Origin: Opisthocomus hoazin
Lineage: Eukaryota > Chordata > Aves > Opisthocomiformes > Opisthocomidae
DNA: 64,000 bases
Direction of reading: 5' to 3'
Assembly: GCF_030867145.1 (NCBI RefSeq)
Contig: NC_134443.1
Location: 1,922,001 to 1,986,000, forward strand
In this document: in pieces, positions 34,410 through 45,200 of the stretch
Layout: each line of letters begins with the position of its first letter
Numbering within the stretch: position 1 is the stretch's first letter
The notes under the pieces: generated by a model
The model's database searches: none
The model's input: the letters and a program-made list of their open reading frames with translations, nothing else
Told to the model about the DNA's origin: nothing
Translations under genes and position numbers: made by a program

Positions 34410-35619
34410 CCATCTCCTGGGCTGCCTGCGGGGATTGCGACATCCTTTATGGTTCAGGTTTATTGAGTTACAAAACACAACAATGTGCATCACTGCTGAG
34501 ACTTCTATGACTGTTTAATTCATCTTTGGACAATCATCAGTTTCTTCCAACACCCTCTTCTTTCTTCCTTAAACTTTTTGCAGCAGTTTCACTTCCTGCA
34601 GCATTTTGCTGATTTCACCAATGTGACAAAATGTTGGAAAACTGCCTTATTTATGCAATTGCTCCCCATGGCCAGCATTTTTCAAACACTCCTCGGTGTC
34701 ACAAGTAGTTCAGTGCACCGTGGGCCGATTTTCTTCTCTAAACTCCTCCTGATTTTGAGCTGAAGCACTGCAGTGCTTATACTTCAAATAAAGATGGGAG
34801 ATTGACTCCGTCTGCCGCGTTCCTTGTCCCAGCTGCACACCGCAGGTCCGATACAGCAGTCTAAAGCACAGAGGTGATTTGCTCCATGGACTCTTGCAGA
34901 TCCGCTCTATTTTCTTTTATCTCTGAACAGTAAACCACAATAACACATTCCCTCCCATGCCCCTCTGAAGTCTTCGCACCATGGCCCCAGTCTGTGCGGG
35001 CTAGCATGGGCTGACATCCTTCTGGCTGCAGTGATATTATGACTCTGTGTCTGATGCGAGGAAAATCCTTCAATAACTATTAAAATAGTGAGGGGTTTTT
35101 TTACTTGGATGTGAATAGAATAGGGCAAGACAATCCTTTAAAGCCATACAGGGGAGCGGGGTGCTTTATCTTGTGTTAGTGGACACCCAAGGTTGGGGTC
35201 TAGCCCCGTGTGCTTCTTTTTATCCCCAGGGAGAGACCTTACTGCAAGAGCAGACCCCAGGGACCACGGCTAAATGTAGAGAAAATTTAATACTAGTCCC
35301 CAGGAACGTAACTATGTATCTGGAGTTTGAACACTGTAATGAGCGTGGACTATGAGAACAACTTTGGAAATAGAAGCTTGAGTATCTGTAAGAATAAAAT
35401 AATAGACATACTGTAAGCCTAGGGAAGTCAGCTGGGTGATTTCTAAGAAGGAAGAACTCGGGAGACACTGAGGGAAACCTAGACCGAGTAATACTTGACA
35501 GTGAGGAAACTGTTTGCATGAATGAGGAATTGAGGCGTGATGTGTAATCTGTGTGTTTGGGAGCTAATTAAGATCTTGCTCACGAGGTGTCATAGACCAT
35601 CGGGCAGCCCAAGAAACGG
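34410..35619. other. Divergent spacer, no gene seen
   Basis: 1.2 kb between the promoter of the 33.6-kb keratin gene and the orphan promoter. No exon or transposon recognised. Confidence 0.55.
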
Positions 35620-35688
35620 TATAAAAAGGGCTCGCAGCGCAGCTAGCCTCAGACGACTGCTCTTTGCTTCTCTTCTTTGGCGTCTTGA
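35620..35688 (+). promoter_or_regulatory. Orphan beta-keratin promoter and exon 1
   Basis: TATAAAA at 35620-35626, then a short leader ending gcttctcttctttggcgtcttga at 35688 and donor GTAAGT at 35689. Spacing and exon-end sequence match the functional keratin genes here. No beta-keratin coding exon follows: the nearest acceptor (cttcttttgcag, to 35818) leads into sequence whose first ATG is followed at once by a stop, then into repeats. The coding exon was probably lost by recombination, or the assembly joins wrongly here. Confidence 0.75.
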
Positions 35689-35929
35689 GTAAGTTTCACC
35701 CCACTTAATCTTCCTGATTTAAAGCATCGTGCTTGAGTAGGTTTAACTGAATCTTTCAGAATTACTCTGCTTGTCTTGCTTATGCCTCTTTTTCCTTGAA
35801 AATGCACTTCTTTTGCAGGCTTTGGTAGATGTGGTGAGTTTTGCTGCAAAACCTGGTGATGGGTTTGCCACAGGTCACTTTGAGGGTGACCAGCTTGAGC
35901 AGAATTTTGCCTGTGGAGAGGCTGCGAGG

Positions 35930-36125
35930 GTGCAGAGGAGACAAGCAAGCAGCCCCAGTCTCTGTGCCTCTGTGCCAGCAGTGCCTTGGGCAGATGAGGC
36001 TGAGCAACAGCTTTCCAGGCTAGCCCCTTCTGGCTGCCAGCTATCTGCAGACGTTCGCCCTTTCGAAGCAGGGCTGCGAAAAAAGCCTGGCAGGGACCCC
36101 CCCATCCCTGCGCTATATTTGAAGT
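35930..36125 (+). repeat. Dispersed ~180-bp repeat, copy 1
   Basis: Shares long runs with copies at 37.37 and 37.53 kb, for example cagatgaggctgagcaacag and ctatctgcagacgttcgc. Most diverged of the three and separated from them by 1.2 kb of strand-asymmetric sequence. I do not recognise the family. Confidence 0.85.
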
Positions 36126-36845
36126 TTCCCACCCCCCATTGCTGTCCTGCTCTCTGTCCCTTTTCTCTCTCTGTCGTTCTGTCCTGCTCCCTGTGTCTGT
36201 TTTTTAATTCCTCCCTCTCTCTCCTTCAGCTTAGTGCTTTTTTTTCCCTTCTTCTTCCCTGCTGCCCAGCTGAGGCTTTTCCCCCTCCATCTCTGTTCTG
36301 CTCCCCTGTCTCTTATTTTTGGCTCTCTTTCACTTTATCCTACCTCCCTGTCCCCTTTTTCTCTCTCAGTATCACCTTGTCCCACTCTCTGTCCCTGTCT
36401 TTCTCTGACAATTTTTCCTGCTCCTTGTCCTTCTCTCCCTTTGCTATGATTTCCCGTTCTTCTTCTGGCCTTTCCTTCCTTCTTTTTCTATCCTACTGCC
36501 CCAGTGCCTCTTTTTCCACCGCTGTCCTGCTCCCTGGCCCTTGTTTCCTCTCACTGTTCCTCTCCTGCTTCCTGTCCCCGGTTTTTCTCTTTCTCTATCC
36601 TGCTGCCTGTCTGGTCTTTTCTTAGTCTACATCCCTGTCCAGCCGGCTCTCCCTTTTTGCCTTTCTCTCCTTCTCTTCCTGCTTCCCAGCCCTTTCTTCT
36701 CTTCCTCTCTCTCTGTCCTCTAGCCCCTTGCTGGTCTGTGTTGGGGTTCCAACCCTGACCACCCCCTTCTTTGTCTGACCCTTTCTTTGTTTCTTAGTAC
36801 CTTTTTTCCTGTTCCCTGTCCTTTTTTTCTCTCTGTCTGTGTGTT
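36126..36845 (+). repeat. Long pyrimidine-rich tract
   Basis: About 700 bp almost wholly C and T on the plus strand (ctccctgtccctttt-type imperfect units). It creates a 284-codon open frame at 35771-36625, which I treat as low-complexity artefact. Confidence 0.85.
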
Positions 36846-37145
36846 TTGCACTCTGAGGGATGGGAGTGGGAGGCTGAAAAAGGCTGGGAAGTTGGGGGGG
36901 GGCGAATGGAGGCTGGAAAGGGGTAGGAGGTTGCAGAGGGGTGGGAAGCTGTGTTAAGTAGAGCAAGAAAAATAGAAGGTGAGAGACTGCAGAGGGGTGG
37001 GAGGCCAGAGGAGAGAGTAGAGGCCAGCAAAAAAAAAAAAAAAGGCTGCAGAGGGGTGGGAGGCCGGGGGCAAGGGTAGAGGCCAGCAAAAAAAGAAGGC
37101 CGGGAAGGGGTGGGAGGCCGGGGTGGTACGAGCAGAGGCCAGAAA
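36846..37145 (+). repeat. Purine-rich minisatellite
   Basis: Imperfect units of roughly 50-60 bp containing gcagaggggtgggaggccgg and gtagaggccagcaaaaaaa. The tract is G/A-rich on the plus strand, so it mirrors the preceding C/T-rich tract. Confidence 0.8.
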
Positions 37146-37369
37146 TGCCATTTCTTTCGGCTTCTTCCCTGTCTTTATCTCTCTTTCCTGCCTTCTTTAT
37201 TCCTCTGATTCAAGTTCTCTCTCGATCCGTGTTTTCTGCTTCCCACTCATCATATTCTCTCTTTTTCTCTGTCCTATTCCTGCATACAGTGTGCGGTGAG
37301 GCTGCTTGTCTAGGAAGCCACGTCTCGTATGAGCTCGAAGACACCCACGTGCATTTTGGTGCTGGGCAC

Positions 37370-37740
37370 CACGGACGCACAGGAGCAGTGCCAGGGGCAG
37401 ATGAGGCTGAGCAACAGCTTTCCAGGCTAGCTCTTTCTGCCTGCGAGCTATCTGCAGACGTTCGCATTTTCGGAGCAGGGCTGCCAGATGCGCCCGGCAC
37501 GGACCACCTAAGCTACGTTTGAAGTTTGAGGGGACAAGACAAGCAAGCAGCCCCAGTCTCTGTGCCTCTGTGCGAGCAGTGCCATGGGCAGATGAGGCTG
37601 AGCAACAGCTTTCCAGGCTAGCTCTTTCTGCCTGCGAGCTATCTGCAGACGTTCGCATTTTCGGAGCAGGGCTGCCCGAGGCGCCCGGCACGGAGCCCCT
37701 AAGATACCAAAGTTCCCCTGGGTGTTTTCTGGCAGTTTAG
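37370..37740 (+). repeat. Dispersed ~180-bp repeat, copies 2 and 3 in tandem
   Basis: Two adjacent copies, about 37380-37527 and 37535-37712, near-identical over tttccaggctagctctttct, the ctgcagacgttcgcattttcgg segment and the following gcagggctgcc. Copy 3 also shares caagcaagcagccccagtct with copy 1. Confidence 0.88.
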
Positions 37741-38830
37741 TCCAATTTCAACCACATTGGTGCCAGGCACTGTGCAGTGTTGGTGCTGCCATCAGGCCCT
37801 GGGTGCGAGCTGTGCAGTGGAGTGATGGGCAAGGTGAGAAGGTTCCCCTGGCCGCAGCCCTCAAGCAGACTGACCGTGTCCTCTCCTTCAGAGCTGCAGT
37901 TTGTCCAAGCAGATGGACATGGAGACATCTCTGTCATTAGTTTTCCATGGCATCATTCTGCTTCAGTGAGGTGGAGGGAGTAAGTGGCTTCTGCTCAGGC
38001 AGTAGCTGTGCTGAATTGCCCAAATCCTGGAGGTTCCTTTTCTCTGCAGGTGGGCTGGCTTTCCCACCTGGAGATGCAAAACTGAGAGGCAGCAGGCGTG
38101 TCGTGCCCTCGTAAGTGCTGCATCGACACGAGCACAGGCTGTATTTACTGAGGCACCCCTTTCTAGCCTGATGTGTTTTCAGGCTGTTTGGGAGATGGAG
38201 ACAGTTACTCGAGTCTCTTCTGATGTCAGTACAGTTGGAGCCCCCTCCATCCTCTTGTGAGCACCGTATCCCAGTTTGCAGTCCTTATGAGCTCCAAAAG
38301 TCTTTTTTCTGGGTAGAAGCACCTCGGGGCCTGGCTTGCTGAGTTGATGCCAGGGAGCCAATGATGCCTTCAGCTCAGGCCTCAGACAGAGACGTCCCAG
38401 CTCTCAGGGTCCAGATTTCAGAGGTGCCTTTGGTGGCCTCCGTACGTACAAACCCTGTAATTTCCAGGAGGCTGCTGGTGGGGCCGATTATCTACTGGAC
38501 TTCTCATCGCTCGTGTGGAATTTGCAGCCACTGCACATTGGTATGGCAGGAACCTGAGGATGGGGGATGGCTTTAATTAGCTTGTGTCTCCCTGGGACAT
38601 GAGGCCTCCAGAGCCTGAAGAAGTCCCCATGGAAGTCAGCAGAGCCCCAGGATCTGATAGGGGAGGTTATGTTCAAGGAAAAGACCTGCATGGACCAGCA
38701 GATTTCTCCTCTAGATTGGAGGTTAGCAAGGCGGAAACAAGCCACAGCGCTGGTCTGGCACCTCCCAAACGCGTGGGAGCGATGGCTCCTCCCTTGGCAG
38801 CTTGCTTAATCCCCCCACCCCTTGGCCTTG
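37741..38830. other. Spacer before SELENBP1-like gene, no gene seen
   Basis: Transition from the AT-rich keratin cluster to GC-rich sequence. No recognised exon; the last 250 bp probably hold upstream promoter elements for the gene starting near 38.85 kb. Confidence 0.5.
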
Positions 38831-38837
38831 TATATAA
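38831..38837 (+). promoter_or_regulatory. TATA box of SELENBP1-like gene
   Basis: TATATAAGGC, with a GC-rich leader of about 100 bp leading to ATG at 38959 and a donor GTAAGA at 38963. This is the only clear TATA promoter I see ahead of either SELENBP1 copy. Confidence 0.7.
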
Positions 38838-38958
38838 GGCCCCCCCCCCGAGAGCAGCCTTGGCACAGCACAGCCCACTCCAGCGAGGCAGGCACCCAGC
38901 TGCACCTCCAGCTCCAGCACCTCTGCTCTTGAGGAGAGCGAAGCAGAAGGCCTTCAGC

Positions 38959-41745
38959 ATGGGTAAGAGACGCTCGGCAGCCCGCGGCAGCTCCAAGCCT
39001 TGTAGCCCCATCCTGGACCTGGCTCCAGCCGCTGCCTGAGGCTGCAGATGTCCCACCCTGCAAGCGGGTCCCACTCGGGGCCTGGTGGGCTTGCTCCTCT
39101 GCAGCGCTGCGGGAAGGAGAGAGCTGGGACTGAGGTTGGGCGTTCTGTCTGACTGGTGCTGAAGGTACAGAGGTCCCCGTTGACAGCTGGGGCGGGAGAA
39201 GGTCCATCGGGCGGGACCGAGTCTCTGCACGGGCACCTTTCAAGGGTGTGGACATTTCTGATTTTATTCTTCTCAAATCAGACAGATGCAGAGTTCAGTG
39301 CTACGAGTACCCCACCTGCGAGGATGTTGTGAGAGGCAAGTCCTCCTGCGCGGGTTTTGGAATGGGGGGCACTGGGGAAAGAGCTCGGCGTTAGCAGAGA
39401 CCACTGTTAATTAACTGTGTATGTTGAGTCCCTTCTCCCAAAGGGGGAAAACTGTAACTGTGTGGAGATAACTTGTGTTGTTCTCTTACCTCTGGGTCAG
39501 TCATGGAACCAGGGTTGGGCAGTTGTCGTGAGCAAGGAGGGATGGGATGGGGTGGGATGGGATGAGATGGAATAGAATTAGAACTGAATAGAACAGAATA
39601 TAATTTTGGATTAGAATCGTTCCAGCTGGAATGGACCAGCAATGATCATCTAGTTCAGCTGCACGTAGGAAGGTCACAGCATGCAGAAAAATAAGCTCAG
39701 TCCTAGCTGAAGCTTGTTTTGTCCTTTCTGGCTGGTTCATGGCATGTCTTAACACAAGCTTTCTATGCACCCAGTTCCTAGAGAGGAGATTGCCTATGTG
39801 ACCTGTACCTACAGGGAAACATGCGTCGACCAGCCTGACTTCCTGGCCACCGTGGATCTCAACCCCAGATCTCCGTGCTACGGCCAGGTACGTGAGTCTC
39901 AGCTGCTTATTTATCGGGTGGTGTCTAGCTGCTGGCTCTGTGCTTCATAGTGCCCCCAGATTTGGGACATTTACTCTTTTTTGGCTGGGAAAAATCAGAT
40001 TACTTGATAGCCACGCTGTCATGCAGGCTCTCTGTTTACACCTTGCAGCCAATATGGGCTCGTGAAAATTTTTAACGCATTTTGACCTCCAGGCTTAGGA
40101 GTTTGCAGAGCAATGCGCCAGTTTTGTCAAGGTGATAGTCCTCCTTTCCTCGTATAGCTGATTTCCTGAGCTTTAGCGGCGTGGGGTGAGGAACTCTTGA
40201 AAGAATCTCCCCATTTCTCGGCTGCACGCAGTAGCCTGGCAGACAGCAGTGGGCAGTGAAAGGAGCAGTGTGATCCTCGCTGAGCCTCCAGAGGCAGCTC
40301 CAGCTCCAGTCAAGTGGAGGCCACCCAGCCAGGAGTGCCTGCCAGCATTAGGGTCCCCGTTTCTCCCTGCCTCCGCGAGTGAACCCGAACTCTCCCTTGA
40401 CTGCCTAGGTGATCCACCGCCTGCCCATGCCCAACCTCAAAGACGAGCTGCATTTCTCGGGGTGGAGCGCTGGCTGCACCTGCCTGGCCTGCAGGTGTCT
40501 GTGGGCGGCAGCATCCTCCGGGGTGGACCCGTGGCTGTGTGCAGAGACGAAGAGCTGAAGTGCCAGCCGGAGCCCTTGGTGGTGAAGGTGAGTTCTGCGT
40601 CGCCTTTGCCCGCCGGTGTCCTTTGGCCTTCGGCTGTGCTCGTGCTCTGCCCGGGGTTTCTGGGGAAGCTCTCCAGAGCGGTGGCCCGTGTGTCTGCAGC
40701 CTCTGGTAGCTTGCCTGCGTTAGGAGGGGCCGGGAGGCAGCCGCCCGGCTCTGCTGCGCCGTGCTCTGCTGCGCTGCGGCTGCTTGTGCTTGGCTGCTGC
40801 AAGAAAGAAGCCAGGAGCATCACTGCTGTCTGTTGTGCCTTCAGTGCAAGAGGGTGTACGGCGGCCCCAGTAAGATGCAGCTCAGCGTGGATGGCAAGAG
40901 GCTGTACGTCACCAACTCCTTCTACAGCTCGTGGGACAAGCAGTTCTACCCGAACTTGGTCAAGTAAGAAACGCTGGGGAGGCAAAGGGCCTCTGTGCGT
41001 GGCCTCTCTGCTAGAAACGGGAACTGTGCCTCGTCTGGGGGGCTGCAAGGGCGCGTTTGTGATGGCAGGGGGACGGGCTTTCCTGACGCCATCCCCACAG
41101 CTTCCTCGCGTTGAGTTGCCCATGCGGCTGACTCACAGACTTCTCTGGCCGGGCAAGGGGCAGCAGCTGCCCGTGCAGAGCTGCAGTGCCAGGGTTTTGC
41201 TTGGGAGAGCAGAAGTGTTTGGGTCTGGTGGTGGCACGAATCCGTCCGTGGGTCTCTGAGAGCCCAGCCAGGCTCTGCTGCAAGTTCCCCCCGTGCACCC
41301 AGCGGTGACGCTTTGATTTAGCAAAGCAGACAGTGCTCTCCAACACAAAGGCAAGCTCCAGCCGGGCCGTCACGTCGTGCGTAGCCGTTTGCTCACCTCC
41401 AGTGAGAATTCAGGAGAAAAGCTGAAGCTGAGCCTGCGCTCCCTGCTCCCCGTCGAAGACGAGATGTGAAGGGAGAAAGGAAGCCTCTCCCTCGATGCGG
41501 GACAGGAGGGCGAAGGGCAGGATCTCTTGAACAGGACGGTGGTTTGCCTGTCTGTAATGGCTGCGCTCTCGTCCCCTGGCAGGGAAGGCTCTGTCATGCT
41601 GCAGCTTGATGTGGACACTGAGCAAGGAGGCCTGACCGTGAACAAGAACTTCCTGGTGGATTTTGGAAAGGAACCCAACGGGCCTTGCCTTGCCCGTGTC
41701 ATCCGCTTCCCTTCTGGAGATTCCAGCTCGGACATCCGGGCCTAG
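38959..41745 (+). pseudogene. SELENBP1-like copy with exons 5-9 deleted
   Basis: Exons match SELENBP1 exons 1-4 and 10-12: 38959-38962, 39282-39335, 39775-39887, exon 4 remnant 40409-40494, then directly exon 10 at 40495-40587, 40845-40963 and 41583-41745 (TAG). Lengths of the full exons equal those of the intact copy downstream (54, 113, 93, 119, 163 nt). Exon 4 breaks off at the SSC region and joins the exon 10 acceptor; reading through it shifts frame and stops at 40556-40558. The Se-binding Cys of the YCQ motif is Gly (CYGQ). If exon 4 is skipped, exon 3 (phase 0) joins exon 10 (phase 0) and a 181-residue frame stays open through to DIRA. Poly(A) signal AATAAA at 42239-42244. Probably a pseudogene for the enzyme; a small expressed protein is possible. 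Confidence 0.8.
39536..39655. repeat. Simple pentamer repeat with CR1-tail-like sequence
   Basis: gggatgggatggggtgggat-type units pass into aatagaacagaat units and then agaatcgttccagctggaatggac, which resembles the degraded 3' tail of a bird CR1 element. It sits in intron 2 of the SELENBP1-like copy. Confidence 0.65.
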
Positions 41746-42238
41746 GCGCCAGGCGAAAGACCCCCGTCCTCTCTCTGCTGTAGTGCGGCCGTTGGGAAAG
41801 AGCGTAGGGCAGCTGGGTCTGGGGGTGCCCGCTCGTTGCTGGAGTCTGGATTTCTGCTAAGCTGGGCTACGGCAGCTCTGCCTTGTCGCGAGGGTTTGGT
41901 TCAGGCAGACCAGTGAGCAGAGACACGTGGCGTGTTTTCCGGGCAAAGCGGTGCCGGGCGTGATGCAGAGGGCAGAGCCCAGGGCCATCGCTGAGGTGCA
42001 GAAACGTGCTCTGCGCACAGGGCCTTCGGCAGAAAGTGAAGTGCCCGGTCCGGCGAGTTCCTGTTCGCCAGCCAGGCTGCTCCTGGATCGTCTTCCCTGG
42101 CACGAGAGCCCTCTCGGGCCCCTTGCCGCGGCCTTGGCTCGGTGTGCGTCACAGCCGAAGGGGTATGGAGTGCTTTGTCCTGGAAAGAGGTGCCTGTTCC
42201 CTGACACTGGTTTGCTCTGGTGTGCTGCTTTACACACG

Positions 42239-42244
42239 AATAAA
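42239..42244 (+). promoter_or_regulatory. Poly(A) signal AATAAA of SELENBP1-like copy
   Basis: AATAAA about 495 bp after the TAG, followed by gttgttcttcgcatc; suggests the 3' end of this copy is still a transcription end site. Confidence 0.65.
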
Positions 42245-45200
42245 GTTGTTCTTCGCATCAGCTGCATCTTCACGTCTCTTATTTCGTCGAAGCCTTTCAG
42301 ATTTATTTCCGGGGAAAACCGATGCCAGCAGTGGTTAATGAGAGGACGAGGGCTTTGAAAATCCCCAAGGCTGTGCAAGAGAGCCTGCTCGTCTTCCTGG
42401 AAGCTTCTGGTCGGCCTTGCCGTTGCTTGTCCCTTCTGTGTGGTCACTCTTGCAGGCGCACGTTTTATAGCGAAACCTGGCGGCGTTTGTTCTTCTTCTG
42501 CCCCAAAGAAACGTCCCTTGTCAAAGCCACGTATTGCTCTCCTCACCCAGACCAAGCGTGTGGGTTTAGTAGGCTTACTTCAAGGTGCGTGCAGGATCGA
42601 AGGAACACATTCAGTAGACACTCCAGTGCAGTCTGTTGTGATGGTGAAGTGGCCGGCTTGCTGCTGGGGAGAACCTTGACTTCAGCTTGCTCAGTTCACG
42701 CGGGCAGCGTGGTCTTGGCACAGCTGAGGCGGAGTAAAGTGAGGGTTTTCCCCCGGAGCACTCTGCAGACGGTTAATACGAGGCTGGCAAAATGACCTTC
42801 GTCCCTCTCATGCTCAGCAGACTGTCCTCCTGCATCCTGCGGCGTTCACCAAGGCGAGATGTCGTTCTTGGAGTCGTAGACGGTTCTGATTATCACGCGC
42901 TGTGTGGGACGTCAGATCCCACTCGCACCGTGGAAGCCTGTTTGCTGCACAGGACGGCAGCCGCTGGCCTGCAGAGCCCTGCCGCACAGCCGTGCGTCCT
43001 GCCGTGCGTCCCGTTTGCCCTGAGCGTCTTCACAAGGGTGCAGTTTGCGGCCAAAACCATAATGAGTTTGGAGCTTGCAGTAATGAGGGTACAAAGAGGA
43101 TCCTTCTAAGTTTTTGCCTTCTGTGTGTTTGCCTTGGAAGAACACGACTTCATTTACTTCCTTCGCACCGCTCGGCGGCAAACACGTGGCTACAGCTCTC
43201 TTGTGCACCCTGGGGTGCTGCTGCTCGGCACCGCGATGGCTTGAGTGGGGCACCCGGCCGCGGTCCCACAGAGCTGCCTTGTCCGAGGGCTTCCCGGGGA
43301 CGTCCCCACTGCTGCGGTGGCTTTGGCGAGATGTCCCTCGCCTGCCTTCAGACCCCGCAGCGCCCGTGTCTGGTGGAGCTGCCTGCTCCAGCCCGCTGGC
43401 TGCGGGGAGAGCCCGGCCAGCGCACAGCCCCGTGCCAGCGCACGGTCCCGGTGGCCGGCGGTCGCTGGGCTGAGTCCGCCCTGGGGACCCCTCCTTGGGA
43501 CGGGGCCAGGCAGCGTCCACGCTGACGCGGGGAAGTGCTCCCTCGCCTCGCGGCCACGGTTAGGGGGTTGATCGGAGTCTGCTGTCCCTCACGCTGCCGA
43601 CTGACCGCCCTCTCTGCCTTGCAGGTGGTCGCACAGCGAGGCGAGGCCTCGGCCGCGGCTTCGAGCTGCAGCTGAGCCGTGGAGATGAGGCGGCAGCGCA
43701 GCAGAGGGGACCCAGCTCCTCCTCCCACCGTCAGGCCATGCTCTGCCCGAGCCGGACGGCTGCGGACGTCGTTCTGCTGGTACGAGCAAACCCCTGCATC
43801 CCCTCCAAGGCCTGTGTCCCGGTCGCTGGGTGCTGGTTTCCGTGTTTCAGGGAGCGTGGGCCTCTGCCCTGCGCTGTGCGTGGGTTATGCAGAGGAGTGC
43901 GGAACGCGGGGCGTCTGCCGCGCCGCGAGGGTGGCGGAGAGGTGGGGTGGCTGACGCTGGGTGCTGCGTTGCCTCTGGTGGGTGTTTATATGTAACCACC
44001 GTGCAGAGGATGCCCTTCTCCCTGGTGCCAGCACCCGCCAAGTCCTTCGCAGCTTCCAGCAGCAGCAGTCCGTGAGGACGGACGCCGCTGGCATCGCCCC
44101 GTCCCCGGAGGGACGCACTCCTCCTACGGCAGCCGTGCTGACCTGCCGCCGCGACATTTCTGCGGCGGATGGCTGGAAGGTGCGTGCGCGGTCCGGGTGA
44201 AGCTGGGCTGCTGCTCGTACCTGCCTTGTCCTTTGCATTTAAGCCCTGGGGCCTCCTGGAGAAGCTTTCCGTGGCCAGAGGCAAGGTGAGACACAGGGCG
44301 ATGTGCTGACCTCCGCAGTGTGCTCCACACCTCAGCTACAGACAGGTGAGACCGAGCAGGTGAGCGTGGCACAGACTGAGCCAAGGCCATCGGTCTTTTT
44401 GGTGGCAATCTTCTGGTGCGACGGGCTGAGAGCCTCTGACGGCAGCGACTGACTCTGAGCTCGCTGGCTTCTGAGCCCTCACCTGGGCTGCGCGCTGGAG
44501 AGGACCAGGCAGCGACCGGCCGGCACAGGCGTGGCTCTGGCCGCCGAGCGTGCCCCGCTCAGCCCGTACGGGACACGCCGGCGGACGCCCAGCTTCGCAG
44601 CAGCCGCAGCAGCAGATGCTGACTAAGCCAGATGTGTCATGGGGAGAACTGTTACACGGCTTCTGCCCTCCTCCAGCCAGCAAATTAACCTCCTGACGTA
44701 AACACTCATCCTGCAATTAAAAGAAACCCAGTTCTCACTTTTCATTTTCACTCGTGATTAACATCTGCAACCTCGTAGAATTATTTCTGTGGTTGGGAAC
44801 GCAGTGCTTGCCCGTCTCTCGCCAGGGGCACCCCGTCAGCGCCCCGGGGAGACTCGAGACCCTGCTTCTCACAGGGAATCGGAGGAGAGGAGCTTTCCCT
44901 TCACCGCTGAAAGCCCTCGCTTTTCCGGTGCGCACGAACGTGTGCCCTGTGCAGGTCAGCCAGAGCCACGTCCCCTACCCCTCTGGGAGGGGAGGAGGTT
45001 CTGGGAGCGCTGAAGTTGCTTCCCTGCACGTTTCCAGTGCTGTAAGACGCTGAAGGCTGCCCCGGTGCCTCCCACACCCTGAGGTGTGCGGATCCTCCCC
45101 TTGGCATCCTTCTTGCAAACCCTCCTTCTCCCCGTCCTGCTCCCGGTACATCTGAACCCCCGTGGAGCTGCGTCTTCTCTCTTGCCTTGCTCCTAGCAGG

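Noticed and set aside
35771-36625. 284-codon open frame after the orphan keratin promoter
   Set aside because: Made mostly of the pyrimidine-rich repeat (Ser/Leu/Pro/Phe only); no keratin core and starts inside the putative intron.
40249-41259. 336-codon plus-strand open frame over the SELENBP1-like copy
   Set aside because: It reads exon 4 in the wrong frame, then exon 10 in the right frame, then runs through introns and a splice donor; it is a chance read-through.
43115-43725. Several overlapping frames of 100-200 codons on both strands in the 42-44 kb spacer
   Set aside because: Expected by chance in GC-rich DNA; no motif, splice or polyadenylation support.
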